From positions 59,222,753 through 59,286,752 of the forward strand of contig CM043959.1 in NCBI GenBank assembly GCA_014529385.2: DNA of 64,000 nt. Direction: 5' to 3'. The stretch is from Adiantum capillus-veneris (Eukaryota > Streptophyta > Polypodiopsida > Polypodiales > Pteridaceae). Within the stretch, counting starts at the first letter, position 1; each line of letters starts with the position of its first letter. Under the pieces are notes generated by a model that was not told the origin of the DNA, did no database searches, and saw only the letters and a list, made by a program, of their open reading frames with translations. The position numbers and the translations under genes are program-made. Below are positions 36,571 to 47,932 of the stretch, piece by piece.

Positions 36571-36856
36571 ACGCATACACACACACACACACACACACAA
36601 GCCCTATGCGTTTCATCTAGTTGCAAGGGTGGTAAGGTACTCTCCCATGATTTTATTTGCAAGGTTGTTGTAGGTGGTGAACTTACGACGGGAGGTGCAA
36701 ACTCTTCCTTGTTTGTATGGATATGTACAATGGTAGGTGAAGGTTGTGTCGAAGCTTCTATTTTCGTATAGGAACTACATGAAGATCAAGAAGCTTCATT
36801 TGACTTCCCTGTTCCTGAGCTACGTGGAACAAATCGTTCTTTCTTTGTTACCCAAA
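35766..36856. other. No gene recognised; (CT)n and (CA)n tracts
   Basis: A junction lies near 35765, where CACTA homology ends. The rest has only short frames. (CT)n lies at 36518-36570 and (CA)n at about 36577-36599. It may include the 3' non-coding or LTR part of the minus-strand gypsy, but no LTR partner is present. Confidence 0.5.
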
Positions 36857-36953
36857 CTAGCTCTGGAGCGGGTGTGTAGCATTCCGTGATTTTCTCCTTT
36901 CCGCGATCTTTAATTTGTTTTGGAGCCACAAGATTGGTCTCACATGGGCCAGA

Positions 36954-37712
36954 TTACAAGTAAGAGCACAATTTACGTTTTGGCACGCAAATTTGATCAT
37001 TTCCTTCATAGTAGCCTTGGGCTTCCAATAGTTTTTTAGGAATCCAACGCAACGTTTCTTTACATTTCTTGGGGCAAGTGGGACGTCTCTTACCAGGCTC
37101 CTGTCTGTTAGCACTAGCTATGGTCGCTAAAGAAGCTTTAGGGACCCACTTGTATGTTTTCTTTGTTATATTGGGATGGGTCTTGTGTGTCTCAAGCTTT
37201 ATTTCAACTACATCAGTTGAAGCTCTAGAGAGTTGGGCTATGGGGACATATGCTTCAACCTCTTCGACATGCAATGTTTTGGGTTTTATTTCCTTAAGAG
37301 GCAATATCTTAGGGACTATGGCTTGAGTAGCAGGGCTAAGAGTTGGTTTCTGCGTTGTGACATCCCCTGTCCCCCAATCAATAGTGCATTTGGTGGCTAT
37401 CATCCACATGCATCCTAGGTTTATATTACCCTCCATAGTTCCAGCAGGCATGACCAAAAAGACTTGAGCTACAACCCCATTGTCATAACTGGCAGAAGTG
37501 TGCCAGATTCCCAAAATTGTAGTTTTTTTCTTGTTAACACCCTTGACTTGGATAATACTCTCAGATATACTAGGTGGATTTTCCAACTGGCACCTCACCC
37601 CATATGATAATAGATTATACTTAGCACCCATGTCCAATAAGGCGTTATATAGCACTTTTCCATAGGCACTATTTAGCTCAATAGGGTATCGTAGAGGTAT
37701 GCCAGAGTCCAA
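36954..37712 (-). CDS. Retropepsin-like ORF downstream of a gypsy integrase
   Basis: About 252 residues. The first third contains LYNALLDMGAKYNLLSYG, an aspartic-protease active site of the D-x-G-A type. It later has GNINLGCMWMIATKCTIDW, comparable to the LGxxWL..C.IDW region of plant retropepsins. The C-terminal half is basic (KKTYKWVPKASLATIASANR, KRRPTCPKKCKETLRWIPKK). It lies only about 100 bases beyond the end of integrase on the same strand, whereas protease normally precedes RT. It may be an extra ORF of this lineage or a piece joined by rearrangement. The exact start is uncertain, because the first codon could be upstream in the same frame. Confidence 0.6.
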   Translation of the reverse strand: MDSGIPLRYPIELNSAYGKVLYNALLDMGAKYNLLSYGVRCQLENPPSISESIIQVKGVNKKKTTILGIWHTSASYDNGVVAQVFLVMPAGTMEGNINLGCMWMIATKCTIDWGTGDVTTQKPTLSPATQAIVPKILPLKEIKPKTLHVEEVEAYVPIAQLSRASTDVVEIKLETHKTHPNITKKTYKWVPKASLATIASANRQEPGKRRPTCPKKCKETLRWIPKKLLEAQGYYEGNDQICVPKRKLCSYL

Positions 37713-37809
37713 CCAATCATCCTCTGTTTCAACGTGGAATGCATGTGTAGCTCCAAGGTTGGCCTCTCATTGACATCTTATACTCACCTGAGCTTGAGCT
37801 TCTATTTTT

Positions 37810-39372
37810 TTAAATTCTGTTTGTGCCTTGGCTGTCTTTTTTTTTATGGATGGCATGTAGCTCCTCTTGGGTTAAAGGATCATAATATCTTTTAAATTTT
37901 CTACCATTGAGGAATCCAATGGTTTCAACTCCATCTAGAGTCTCAACACGAATGGTTCCTTGTGGGGTGATTTCACAAACTCTATATGGTCCTTTTCCCG
38001 CATATTTCAACCTTTTCTTTTTGTTACGCACTCCATACATGAGGACTTCATCACCAACGTTGATATCTTTGTTCTTTAGATGACGATCAAACCATTTCTT
38101 CCTTCTATCTTTCTCCACAAGTCCATTTTGCACAGCTAATTGCCTCTCTTCATCTAGCCTTTCAAGGATATATAATCGCTCAACTAAGGGGTTACCATCC
38201 CAACCTTCTTGAGAAGATACTCGAAGACTAGGAATGACAAATTTCCATGGCATAACGCTTCTTGGCCATACACCATCTTAAATGGTGTGCAGTTAATGGC
38301 AACTTTGTACATATTACGATAAGCCCATAGAGCTAATGTAAGCTTTAAATCCCAACCTATACGATGAGCCTCAATTGTCTTTGTCAAAATGGAGATGAGA
38401 GTTTTGTTGGTACTCTCAGCTTGGCCATTTGCTTGTGAATAAGAAGGTGTGGACTTATGGTGAGCTATCATGAAGTTGGTAGTAAGTTCTTTTATCACTC
38501 CATTTATAAAATGAGTGCCATTGTCACTCACAATCTCAAAGGGACAACCAAATCTTGTAATAATGTTCTCAAAGAGAAACTTCATAGTTGACCTTACATC
38601 AGCCTTGCGTGTCGCCCTGGCTTCCGCCCACTTTGTTACACAGTTAGTGGCAACGATAATATATCGAGATTGAGTGCTACGACCTACTGAATTAATTGGG
38701 CCTACAAAGTCCAAACCCCATTTTTCAAATGGTTGAGTCACTGTGACAGGATGTAAGGGCATCCTATCCTTTCATGCGTGATCTTGTAACGTTGGCATTC
38801 ATCACATCCTTTTGCAAAAAGTGATGCATCCTTAAATAAGGTAGGCCAACAATAGCCTGATTGCAACACCTTTCTACCTGTTAGTTCCCTTGAGAAATGT
38901 CCTTCGGCTATACCCATGTGGGCTTCTTGCAGTATGTATAAATACTCATCCTCACGGGCACAACGTCTAAGAATAGCATCCTTTCCTAGCCTGTAGAGAG
39001 TTCCTGCAATGAGAGAGTAAGGTTCACATTCTTTTAAAAGTTTTTGAGCCATGTCCTTATGAAGCTCTTAAACCATTAACTAGAAAGTTCACAATCTTCT
39101 CACTCCATTCAGGTATGGTCTCGACTAGGAATAGAGAAGTATCAGGAAATTCATCATCGACTCCAGTAGGGCTTCACCATTGGGTATGCGAGACAAATGA
39201 TTAGCCATGACATGTTTTTTACTAGGTCTCACTACAACGGTAAAATCAAACTCAAGGAGAATTAACAACCATCATGTAATTCTTAGAAAAAAAACTTATT
39301 GGCAAGAAGGTAGTAGCGGAATTTCTTTACTGCATAAATCATAGCTAAACCTTCTCACTCTGTAGTGGTGTA
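37810..39372 (-). pseudogene. Gypsy RNase H C-terminal part and integrase, frameshifted
   Basis: From 39372 downward: RNase H (VYTTTEREGLAMIYAVKKF, then VVVRPSKKHVMANHLSRI near 39.2 kb); the integrase zinc module (HMGIAEGHFSRELTGRKVLQ, CDECQR; 39052-38738); the catalytic core (WGLDFVGP, IVSDNGTHF and QANGQAESTNK carry the D, D and E; 38762-38184); and the C-terminal GPY-like module (KYAGKGPYRVCEI, NGRKFKRYY; 38253-37810). Three frames are used, giving frameshifts near 38.75 and 38.2 kb. The catalytic residues themselves are intact. Confidence 0.88.
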
Positions 39373-39652
39373 CACTACAAGAGGTACTTAATATTAGCGA
39401 CGTCACAGTGCGACGCTCAAAAGTGAAAACCCACGGCGTCGCTATGAGCGTCGCTAAGGTACAAGAAAAAAAAAACTTATTGGCAAGAAGGTAGTAGCAG
39501 AATTTCTTTACTGCATAAATCATAGCTAAACCTTCTCGCTCTGTAGTGGTGTACACTACAAAAGGTGAAAACCCACGGCGTCGCTATGGACATCGCTATG
39601 AGCGTCGCTAAGGTACAAGTAACTTAGCGACGCTCATAGCGATGCCCATAGC
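39291..39652. repeat. 181-bp tandem duplication of a gypsy/CACTA junction
   Basis: About 80 bases of gypsy RNase H plus the adjoining CACTA end occur twice, 181 bases apart (39291-39471 and 39472-39652). Each copy reads GTAGTGGTGTA followed by CACTACA. The first CACTA end is CACTACAAGAGG at 39373 and the second is CACTACAAAAGG at 39554. Confidence 0.9.
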
Positions 39653-39698
39653 AACGCCTATAGAGACGCCGAGACAGGGGTAAAAAAAATAACCAAGA

Positions 39699-39792
39699 GT
39701 GTCCGAAAACTCAGATCTTAGATCTGAGTTTTCGGGAAACTCAGATCTCAGATTTGAGTTTTCGGTGCGCGCTCAAGCAAGCAAAGGTAACC

Positions 39793-39847
<55 letters not shown>

Positions 39848-39933
39848 CTCCACACACACACACACAGAAGGAGAGCCAGGTATGCTCCTTCCCTCTCCTC
39901 ACTCTCATATTCCCTTCCTCTCTTTCTCTCTCC

Positions 39934-39971
<38 letters not shown>

Positions 39972-39981
39972 TTGTGTTTTT

Positions 39982-40039
<58 letters not shown>

Positions 40040-40140
40040 ACATGCATAAACAAAAAACGCACACACACATGCATAAACAAAGAATGCATACACACACATT
40101 GAGAGAGGAAAAGAGAGAGAGAGAGAGAAATAGAGAGAGA
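39699..40140. repeat. (CT)n, (CA)n and (GA)n microsatellite cluster
   Basis: (CT)n at 39794-39842, CT/CA at 39936-39970, (GA)n at 39985-40038, then degenerate CA and GA runs. An inverted GATCTGAGTTTTCGG-type repeat of about 15 bases lies at 39705-39765. Reading frames here are artefacts. Confidence 0.9.
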
Positions 40141-40162
40141 AGAAGAAGAAGAACAAGAGTCT

Positions 40163-40590
40163 TAACATCGTAGGAAACTATCCTAAGAGACCTTAAAGAT
40201 CTAGTCGACGAGGAGTTGAACTCAAGACCTGTTATTCAAGAGGGAAATGGCATAACCATCTATCACACTTGGGTGATAGAAAGGTTATACCATTTTCCTC
40301 CTTTTATTGGCGCGCACATACACCCACACACACACACTCGAGAAGAAGAGAGTTTAATTTAACGTCGTAGGAAACTAATTCAAGAGACCTTAAAGATCTA
40401 GCCGACGAGGAGTTGAACTCAAGACCTGTTATTCAAGAGGGAAATGGCATAACCAATCTACCACACTTGGGTGATAGAAAGGTTATACCATTTTCCTCTT
40501 TTTATTGGCACACACACACACCCACACACACATATGAGAAGAAGAGAGTTTTAACGTTGTAGGAAACTATCCCAAGAGACGTTAAAGATT
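40163..40590 (-). repeat. Tandem repeat of about 195 bp with tRNA-like sequence
   Basis: Units start at about 40163, 40361 and 40552 (the last partial), each led by GAGAAGAAGAGAGT and TAACGTCGTAGGAAACTA. On the minus strand each full unit has AGATGGTTATGCC (box A/D-arm-like), and about 35 bases further GTCTTGAGTTCAACTCC (box B/T-arm-like). This suggests a tRNA-derived SINE-like unit. I could not fold a convincing anticodon arm. Confidence 0.5.
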
Positions 40591-40830
40591 AGGTTAGATG
40601 TAGACTTACATTAGATTAGATTTAGGTTTATTTAAGTTAGATTATATTAGATTTAGGTTTATTTTTAGTTAGATTTACGTTAGATTAGATTTAGGTTTAT
40701 TTACGTTAGATTTATATTTACGTTAAATTAGGTTAGATTTAGGTTTATTTTGAGTTTAAAATTAAATTAGATATAGATTTATGTTCGATGGACTAGCTTT
40801 TTTTAGATTTAGGTTAGATTTTAGTGCATG
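40590..40830. repeat. TTAGATTTAGGTTTA minisatellite
   Basis: Degenerate repeats of TTAGATTTAGGTTTATTT with TTACGTTAGA variants. The core TTTAGG resembles the plant telomere unit but is too irregular to be telomeric. Confidence 0.7.
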
Positions 40831-41080
40831 TCAATGAAGGTGCTCTCATGATGGTAAGCATTGTATGAAGAACACTTGCTCATATAAAAAACACTGCAAA
40901 AGACTCCGTTTTTCTACATGAGAAAATTTCCTGCGCTCACAACCTTTACAGTCCATGCGGACCAGCAATTCCACCTGCATGTTCGACTGCTGCTACCATA
41001 CAATAAGCCGTCATGATCAGCCAATGGAAGAGCAAATTGAGCCTACACAGAAATTAGTGATGCAAGATGATGATTCCAAT

Positions 41081-41085
41081 TAGGG

Positions 41086-41121
<36 letters not shown>
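41081..41121. repeat. (CA)n microsatellite
   Basis: About 40 bases of CA. No gene is seen from 40.6 to 41.6 kb. Confidence 0.9.
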
Positions 41122-41122
<1 letters not shown>

Positions 41123-41460
41123 ACAACCCGTCAAATCTAGAGTAAGAATTAAGTGCTTTGAGCAGGCATCAGCTACATTGCAAGAATGGCGTACCTACAT
41201 GCTACAGACAAAGAGCTACTGTGAAAAGACGTTAAGATGCTGTGAAATGCTACAACTAGAGAAGAGGCAAAGGGGTTTTGTCCACTACATGCACTATCAT
41301 GTAAACGTGGGTGTGTAGATTTTCTTGTACCCACAAATATAGGCATTGACCAATAAAGACGAGATTATAACCCGGTGGTTCTGATCTCCGTGCACCTCTA
41401 GACCGAGGTGTGCGGAGATTGGATATGACTAGAGAATGTGAGGTAGTTTACAGTGTGAAT

Positions 41461-41462
<2 letters not shown>

Positions 41463-41547
<85 letters not shown>
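41463..41547. repeat. (GA)n microsatellite
   Basis: About 85 bases of GA, 65 bases before the CACTA transposase gene. Confidence 0.95.
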
Positions 41548-41551
<4 letters not shown>

Positions 41552-41612
41552 ACGAAGAATGCCAATAAAAGATTAAATTTGTTGTCCAAGTTATAAGGTT
41601 TTTACCCTCATT

Positions 41613-44600
41613 ATGAGTAGTGACGAGGATGTGGGGCCGTCCAACCGAAACACCTATCTCTCAACGAGGATCTTATGTCCTTGTAATCAATGCAAGCATG
41701 TTGTGCGACAGACAAGACGCATTTCTTTGCAGCACGTTCGCGAATTTGGTGAGTTTGATCCATATATTATAGATCGAGTTGTTGCCAATTATAACTCGTC
41801 GGACATTGACGTTGGCCAACAGGCAGCAATCTTGCAACCCAATAGACGTGTTCGCTGGCGCTTTGGTCAAGCAGCATATGTGAGGCCACAAGATGTAGCC
41901 TCTGACAGCTCAAGAAATGATCATGCAAACCACATTCCCAACGAGGCAATGTTTGAGCCCAAGATCAATGAAATGATCGAGACGATCATGGATTCATAAA
42001 GGCTTATCTATGATGATATGAAAAGTGAAGCCGATACGCCATTGTATAATGGAGCACCTGTATCTAGATTGAAGGCGCTCCTGGTTCTTCTCAACATGCA
42101 GGCAAAGTTTGGATGGAGTGACACTAGCGTCACAGCACTTTTCAGGTGATCTATTACAATTAGTTTACTTTAATAAAAAACTATAGATGTATAATGATCT
42201 GATAGATTTTTACACAATTGTACCGTATTTTTTCGTTGTGTAGATTGCTGAAAGAGCACATACTGCTAGCTGATAATGTGATGCCAAATTCTCGAGAGGA
42301 AGTAAGAAAGATTTTTTAAAACTTGGGGATAGATTACAATTCGATCCACGCTTGTCCTAACGACTACATTCTTTTCAGAGGGGAATACATAGACATGGAG
42401 AAGAGTCCGAAATGTGATTCCGAGAGATATCGAGTAGATCTCCATGGAACAAAAATTCTGCAAAAGGTTTTGCAACATTTTCTTCTGCTTCCTCGCATCA
42501 AGAATTTCTTCGAATGTAAGTCCATGGCCGCCCTAGCATCATGGCATGAGGAGAATAAATCTTCGGATGGTGTACTACTGATTCCTATAGATTGCGCAGC
42601 CTGGAAACATATAGATGAAACATGGTCGGATTTTGCCAGGGAAGCTCAAAATTTGTGCTTAGGCCTGGCTATGGATGGCATAAATCCATTTGGTCAAAGA
42701 TCAACATCTTACAGTGTATGGCCCGTTGTCATCGTCAACTACAACATTTCCCCGTGGTTGACTACGAAGAAGGGGCACCTATGGCTAAGCTTGATTGTGC
42801 CGGGGCGATATAAAGTGAAGAATATGGATGTGTATCTTCGTCCACTATTGGAAGAGCTACAACAATTGTGGATTGGCATAGAAGTGGTGGATATGAGCCG
42901 ACACACAGGTCAACGGAATGCTTTGATAAGAGGCATTCTAATGTGGACCATGCATGACTATCCCGGACTAACAAAATGCTCAGGTGATTTACACTCCTCA
43001 CTCAAACACTGTAAATCTTGGTTTTTCTCAAGCTTATCTATTATCATGTGTATACATGAAGGGCTTCAAACAAGCGGATACAGAGCATGTGTCACATGTG
43101 GACCTAGACTGAATGCACGTAGGGCGCCCTCATTGAAGAAGCAAATCTACGAAGCTCATCAAGCGTATCTTCCAGAGAATCATGTGTTACGCGACGGCTT
43201 TTTGAGAAGAGAGCCACTGAGGATGTCTGCACAAGCATGGTTAGAGCAGAAGGAGATGTGTGATGACGGTTTGCCCCCAAGGATGAAGAGACTATCTCTA
43301 TGGTACGAGTTACCATACTGGCCCCGACTCATGATCAATCACTTGCTCGCTCCGAACGTATTTTACTAAAGAAGAAAAGCTTACCGGTTTGAAGTCACAC
43401 GACTGGCATAAAATGTGTCGGGTATGTCCATACTGGAATATATCATAGTGGGAATTGTGTAACAAATTCGTGTGTGGACTTTAATATCATTGTTGCACGT
43501 GTTTTGCAGTTTATTTTACCGGTGGCCATTGAGGGATGTTTGTCTCTTGACGTCCGTAACACAATCTACAAACTTGCGAAGTTGGTGCAATGGATCTCAC
43601 AAAAGGAGATCAACATAGACTCCATACCATTCGCCAAACTAAATGCTGCGGAGATTGTGTGCATGTTTGAGAAACACTTTCCTACTACCATGCTAACCAT
43701 TCAGGTGCATCTTCTTGTTCACATAGTTGATGAGGTGGAAATAGCTGGCAAAGTACATTCCACATGGATGTTCTTTTTAGAACGTTTCATGAAAACACTC
43801 AAGGGATATGTGCGTCAGAATGCACGTCCGGAGGATAGCATGGCAGAAGGTTGGCTGGTATCAGAGTCCCTAGTGTACATTGGAGAGTGGCTAGACGGAT
43901 TTGATAAAGCCCGGGATACGCTATGGTGAACCATAGATGATGAGCGCGTATCTGGGATTGTCATGTGCAATCTTGATGTTGAGAAGAAGATGACGTAAGA
44001 TCTAGAGGCTAAAATCAACCAATTTTGCATGCTTCACAATCCGTGATGCAAAAGTGGATTTCACAATATGAGGATGCAAAGCAAGAGCGACAAAGGGCAC
44101 GAATCGAGTGGAGACGGGGAAGACGACCACCAATGCACTATCCGACGGGTCTGGAGAGCCTACCAACATTCATGAGCTTAAGATGGTTTCACAACCAATT
44201 GAAAAGCGCACAACAATGCGGTGAAGAAGTGACTGAGGAGGAGTGGGAGTACTCTCGGGGTTGCGCGACCAAGGTAAGTTTGCAATGTACGACTAGTGAC
44301 TTTCTAGATGTTTGAACGGCCACTCATAATCTTTGTTCGTTGTAGTATAAGTCATACACAGCAGCATGGTGTAAAGGTCGACATATTAGGGTGGAACGGA
44401 TCGACAAAGAGCATTTTACTCAAGATTGTGGAATCATGGCAAAATTTGAACAGTCTAGTCGACGACGGTCCTCTGATGCAGATCCTGTGGTGGCAGAACT
44501 CACTTACTTCGACACGCTACAAGAGATTTTGAGGATCGATTATAGAGGATTTTTTGTCGACTTGTTCGACGTGCAATGGTTCAAGATAACCATGGAGGGT

Positions 44601-45092
44601 CGCAATGCTACTGTGCGTAGAGGAGAGTCTGGTTTTCTTGAGGTGGATTCAATTAAGAAATGGATTGACCTAAGAGACACTTTTGTACTACCCGAGCATT
44701 GTGAACAAGTAAGTATGTAAAAATTAACATCCCATTTTAAAAGTTATGTGTTTGGAGGATCTCATGTAAGTTATGTGGCTCTGGCAATTGATATTTCATC
44801 CTACAAAGTCTGCATCAAACTGGTGGTACGTCATAGAGGTAGCCCCTCGTAGTGCACAGATGTATGAAGGCTACCATGTGTCAATCACAGCGGCATCATG
44901 GAGGAGATTGGAGAAGTTGCTCAATCAGAAGCCGATGAGGTGGTGCCAGACGAGCATCAAGCTGCTACTCTCTATGGGGTGCATGTAGAGGATCTACAAA
45001 ATGAAACGGAGGACATCTGTTTAAACGGAGAGCTCTATATAGATATAGGAAGTTACGCTGAGCTTTGCAAGGATGAGAGAGAGACCTCTTAA
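41613..45092 (+). pseudogene. CACTA TNP2-type transposase gene, spliced and broken
   Basis: The N-terminal transposase-associated domain (CPCNQCKH and flanks) is at 41613-41999, ended by TAA with the frame continuing. An exon to about 42146 ends FGWSDTSVTALF at an AG/GTGATC donor. After TGTAG at about 42243 the TNP2 domain begins (LLKEHILLADNVMP, a TAA near 42318, IHACPNDYILFRGEY) and runs through LCLGLAMDGINPFG and LWTMHDYPGLTKCSG to YELPYWPRLMINHLL. The frame stops at 43369 but homology continues to HDWHKMC/GTATGT. The DUF4218-like domain (LPVAIEGCLSLDV, HLLVHIVDEVEIAGKV) resumes after TTTTGCAG at 43510. A DUF4216-like domain (EILRIDYRGFFVDLF) and a C-terminal tail follow. Introns fit known CACTA genes; at least three in-frame stops make it inactive. 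The protein would have cut the element ends. Confidence 0.88.
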
Positions 45093-45684
45093 AGCCATAA
45101 ATATTGTATTTGAACAATTTTGCTCCGTTTTATAATATCTATTGTATTCACATGGCTTTTTGTCCATTCATGTCTATATGCATCATTGTGTGTAATGGTC
45201 TTTGCATCCACTCTAGGTACATATGCTCTAGGTATGTTCTCACAAGCAGGGACGACGAGCACTGCGCTCCGAGTGCGATAGAGATTGAAGCTGCAATCGC
45301 GAAGGAAGTGATCTGTCTCTGCTCATAGATGCTACTCGTCCCACCGCTAGATCTAGTTGATCCGTTGAAAGAGACGCTAAGAAGCACTACTACTGCTTCT
45401 TAGCGTCTCTTTCACCCGATCAACTAGATTTAGTGGTGGGGCAAGCAACATCTATGAGCAGAGACGCACTTCCTTTGCGATTGTAGCTTCAGTCTCCATC
45501 GCAGCTGGAGCGCAGTGCTTTTACAAATTCACAGAAATTCAACAAAATCTCTCTACACAGGAATCCCTCCCCCTTTATGAGTCCCCTCTCTCTCTTTCTC
45601 TCTCTCTCTCTCTATCTACTTGTCCATGTTTTCTTCTCCATTCATTCAATATTAAGTTTAAATATTCATGTGTTTAATGCACGT

Positions 45685-46275
45685 ATGGATGATGAGCAGT
45701 TTCTTTCTTCTTTGTCACCCGAGCAGAGACAGTGGTACGTGGAAAGTCACCGCTCTGGCGCACCATCGCGCGCTCCTACTCCGGCCAAATCTCCCTCTGT
45801 TTCAGAGCATTCAGCACTCCCCGAAGCTTCAGTGTCGACGAGACAATCTTCACACTCGTCTAGGCATCGGCGCTCTAGTGGTGACGGTGGCACTTGTTGT
45901 GGGGACGCCACCGTCGATGCTTCGACGGGCTCTTTACCCTCCTCTTCTTTGCCTGCCCTGACACTAGCCACGACATCGCCATCGACACCAGGTTTTGCGC
46001 GGCTGACGGCCATTCCTAGAGGCTACACACCACTAGCTACTCCTCCAGGAGTCACTCCAGTGGACACTCCTCGCTTCGGGGCCCAGACTCTAGTGGAGAC
46101 ACCTGACGTCCGCACCCCCGTCGACACGCCGCTAGAGACCCCTGTCGAGACACCCAGGTTCACGTGTCACCGGCGAGAGGGCTTGCCTTACTCCGTCGAC
46201 TTCAACAGCGGCATCATCTTGGATGATGAAGGCAAGAAGGTGATTTCGCGCATGCGCGGTCTTTGCTCTCAGCTC
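45685..46275 (+). pseudogene. CACTA second gene (TnpA/Ptta-like), 5' part only
   Basis: I chose ATG 45685 (MDDEQFLSSLSPEQRQWYVE) because the minus-strand relative starts at the same point (MDDDQFLASL, 35742); the open frame runs upstream only into a (CT)n leader. Ser/Thr/Pro-rich repeats follow (TPVDTP, TPLETPVETPRF), then LPYSVDFNSGIILDDEGKKV and MRGLCSQ. At 46275 homology to the other copy stops and an unrelated element begins, so the DNA-binding C-terminal part is missing here. Confidence 0.75.
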
Positions 46276-46589
46276 CGTTGCATTTATACATCCGTATAAC
46301 AAAAATTATACGTATAAAAAGTCAATATATGCCGTATTTCCGAATAATTACCGATAGCCGTATAAAATATTTTCGATCGAAAACTCTTTCGATCGAAAAA
46401 CTGTATATATATACAATCGTCGTCGTATTTGATCGAAAAGCATTGTGGACTTTTTTGGAGTTTGGAGAGCTTGGAGCTTCTGAGAGTTTGATAGATAGCA
46501 ACAACGTCTTCGGTTTACAGCGGTTTTTAGGTAAATTTTTAAAATTTTCAGTAAATACTAACTTCTTTTTTGTGTTGTGCTAGACTTGT

Positions 46590-47290
46590 GTGGTGCAGTA
46601 GTTTCGGCTCTCACCACAAAGTTGGCTTGCAGGTCGTAGGCCACTTTGTGGTGTGTAGCCATATGGCTCACTTCAGATGTGTGTAGAATATAGTTTCCTT
46701 TCCCGTGGTGTGTAGTTATATAACTCACTCCAGGGAAGGCTTAGGGTAAATTTAGATTCTCACTCGTATGGTGTAGTAGTATATCTCTCACCATAGAGAT
46801 GAGTTAGGATTAGAGGTCGACTCGTGGAGTGTAGTAGGCATGATGATACACCTCTCACTTCAGAGTGGCCTATAAAATTTACAATCTTAAAGTAAATCAT
46901 TATTGATTATTCTACATAGAAGCACAAAGATTAACGTCCGTCATTTTAAGAGTGTAGAGATGCATACTTTATGCCCTCTTCATCTTAATGCGACTTTCGT
47001 TATTTTTGTGCTTCTATTTCTGTAGTAACATCATTGTTCATCAGCAGATGACTTGGTGTTACTCTGAACGTAGATATATACAACAATTGATTTACATTTG
47101 AGATTGTTGAGCTGTTTGCTGATGGTTGTGTTGTGCGTTCCACACACTCCATTAGAAATAGCTTATAAAATTTACAATTTTAGATTAAGTTTTTCTGTCA
47201 TATGTGTTACATAGAAACACAAGCGTTACCACTCGTTATATTAAGAGTGAAGAGATGCATATTTTCATGCCCTTTTCATCTTAATGTGAC
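46590..47290. repeat. Left subterminal array
   Basis: At least five units in 46590-46860 have the form (G)GTGTAG, 5-15 bases partly palindromic, CTCAC (for example TGTGTAGCCATATGGCTCAC). Two looser ones with TGTAGAG/TGAAGAG...TGCCCTCTTCATCTTA lie near 46950 and 47230. They are plausible transposase binding sites or structured ends. Confidence 0.75.
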
Positions 47291-47646
47291 ATACTGGTTA
47301 CTCGTGTATTTCATATTCCAAAAGAACATCATTTTTCATCATTAAATGACTTGGTGTTGTTTTGGACGTAAACACATACGATAGGTAACTTACATCTGCA
47401 ATTGTTAATTTATCCGCTGATAGTTGTGTTGTGAGTTCCACACACTTTATTAGGGATTAGATTGATAAAAACTATCAATCTATTTTACAACAGCATCCAG
47501 CACTTGTGCTGAGAATACCTCACACTAGCTGAGTTGTTCACATGTACGATTTTACAACCCTTTAGATGTAATTTCTTTCATCATCTCACACTTCTGCACA
47601 TAGCAGGGGCCAGTTCTTGTGCTGAGAGCATCTCACACTCCTGGCC

Positions 47647-47649
<3 letters not shown>

Positions 47650-47731
<82 letters not shown>
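47650..47731. repeat. (CT)n microsatellite
   Basis: About 80 bases of CT. Confidence 0.95.
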
Positions 47732-47732
<1 letters not shown>

Positions 47733-47932
47733 ATTTAATTTTCATGGTCGATTCGCACAATGTGGTTTGTAATTATAAGATTTTCTCTTTAATTTGAAAT
47801 AATTTAATATTATTTAATAAATTTGAATCATCATTTAATATATATAGGGTTAACACTCATTATATAATAACTATGTTACATGGTGTACAATCTTTTCGTA
47901 AGATTTTTAATTTATAATTTTGTCATACAGAT

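Larger units (their letters stand above)
36857..39372 (-). mobile_element. Ty3/gypsy element fragment, minus strand, split by a CACTA element
   Basis: RNase H, integrase and an unusual protease-like ORF are read from high to low coordinate. The 5' part (gag, RT) is missing here; it would lie beyond the inserted CACTA element and outside the window. No LTR was identified. Frames change twice within integrase, so the copy is dead. Confidence 0.8.
39373..46275 (+). mobile_element. CACTA (En/Spm) transposon, 3' end cut off
   Basis: The 5' terminus CACTACAAGAGG (39373) is followed by CGTCGCTA/TAGCGACG subterminal repeats to about 39670. A TNP2-type transposase gene lies at 41.6-45.1 kb and a TnpA-like second gene at 45.7-46.27 kb. 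Homology of the second gene to its other copy in this window (35.7-33.2 kb) stops abruptly at about 46275, where another element begins, so the 3' terminus lies outside the window. The element sits in the RNase H region of a minus-strand gypsy. Confidence 0.85.
46531..47930 (+). other. Putative 5' leader intron of the kinase-like gene
   Basis: AG/GTAAAT at 46530/46531 and TTTGTCATACAG ending at 47930 would splice a leader exon to the base just before ATG 47933. The intron would contain the subterminal array and the (CT)n tract at 47650-47731. Motif evidence only. Confidence 0.3.

Noticed and set aside
40590-40830. Telomeric DNA
   Set aside because: The TTTAGG cores are irregular and embedded in longer non-telomeric units.
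46590-46870. CRISPR-like array from regularly spaced hairpins
   Set aside because: Units vary in sequence and spacing, there are no unique spacers of constant length or cas genes, and the context is a eukaryotic transposon.
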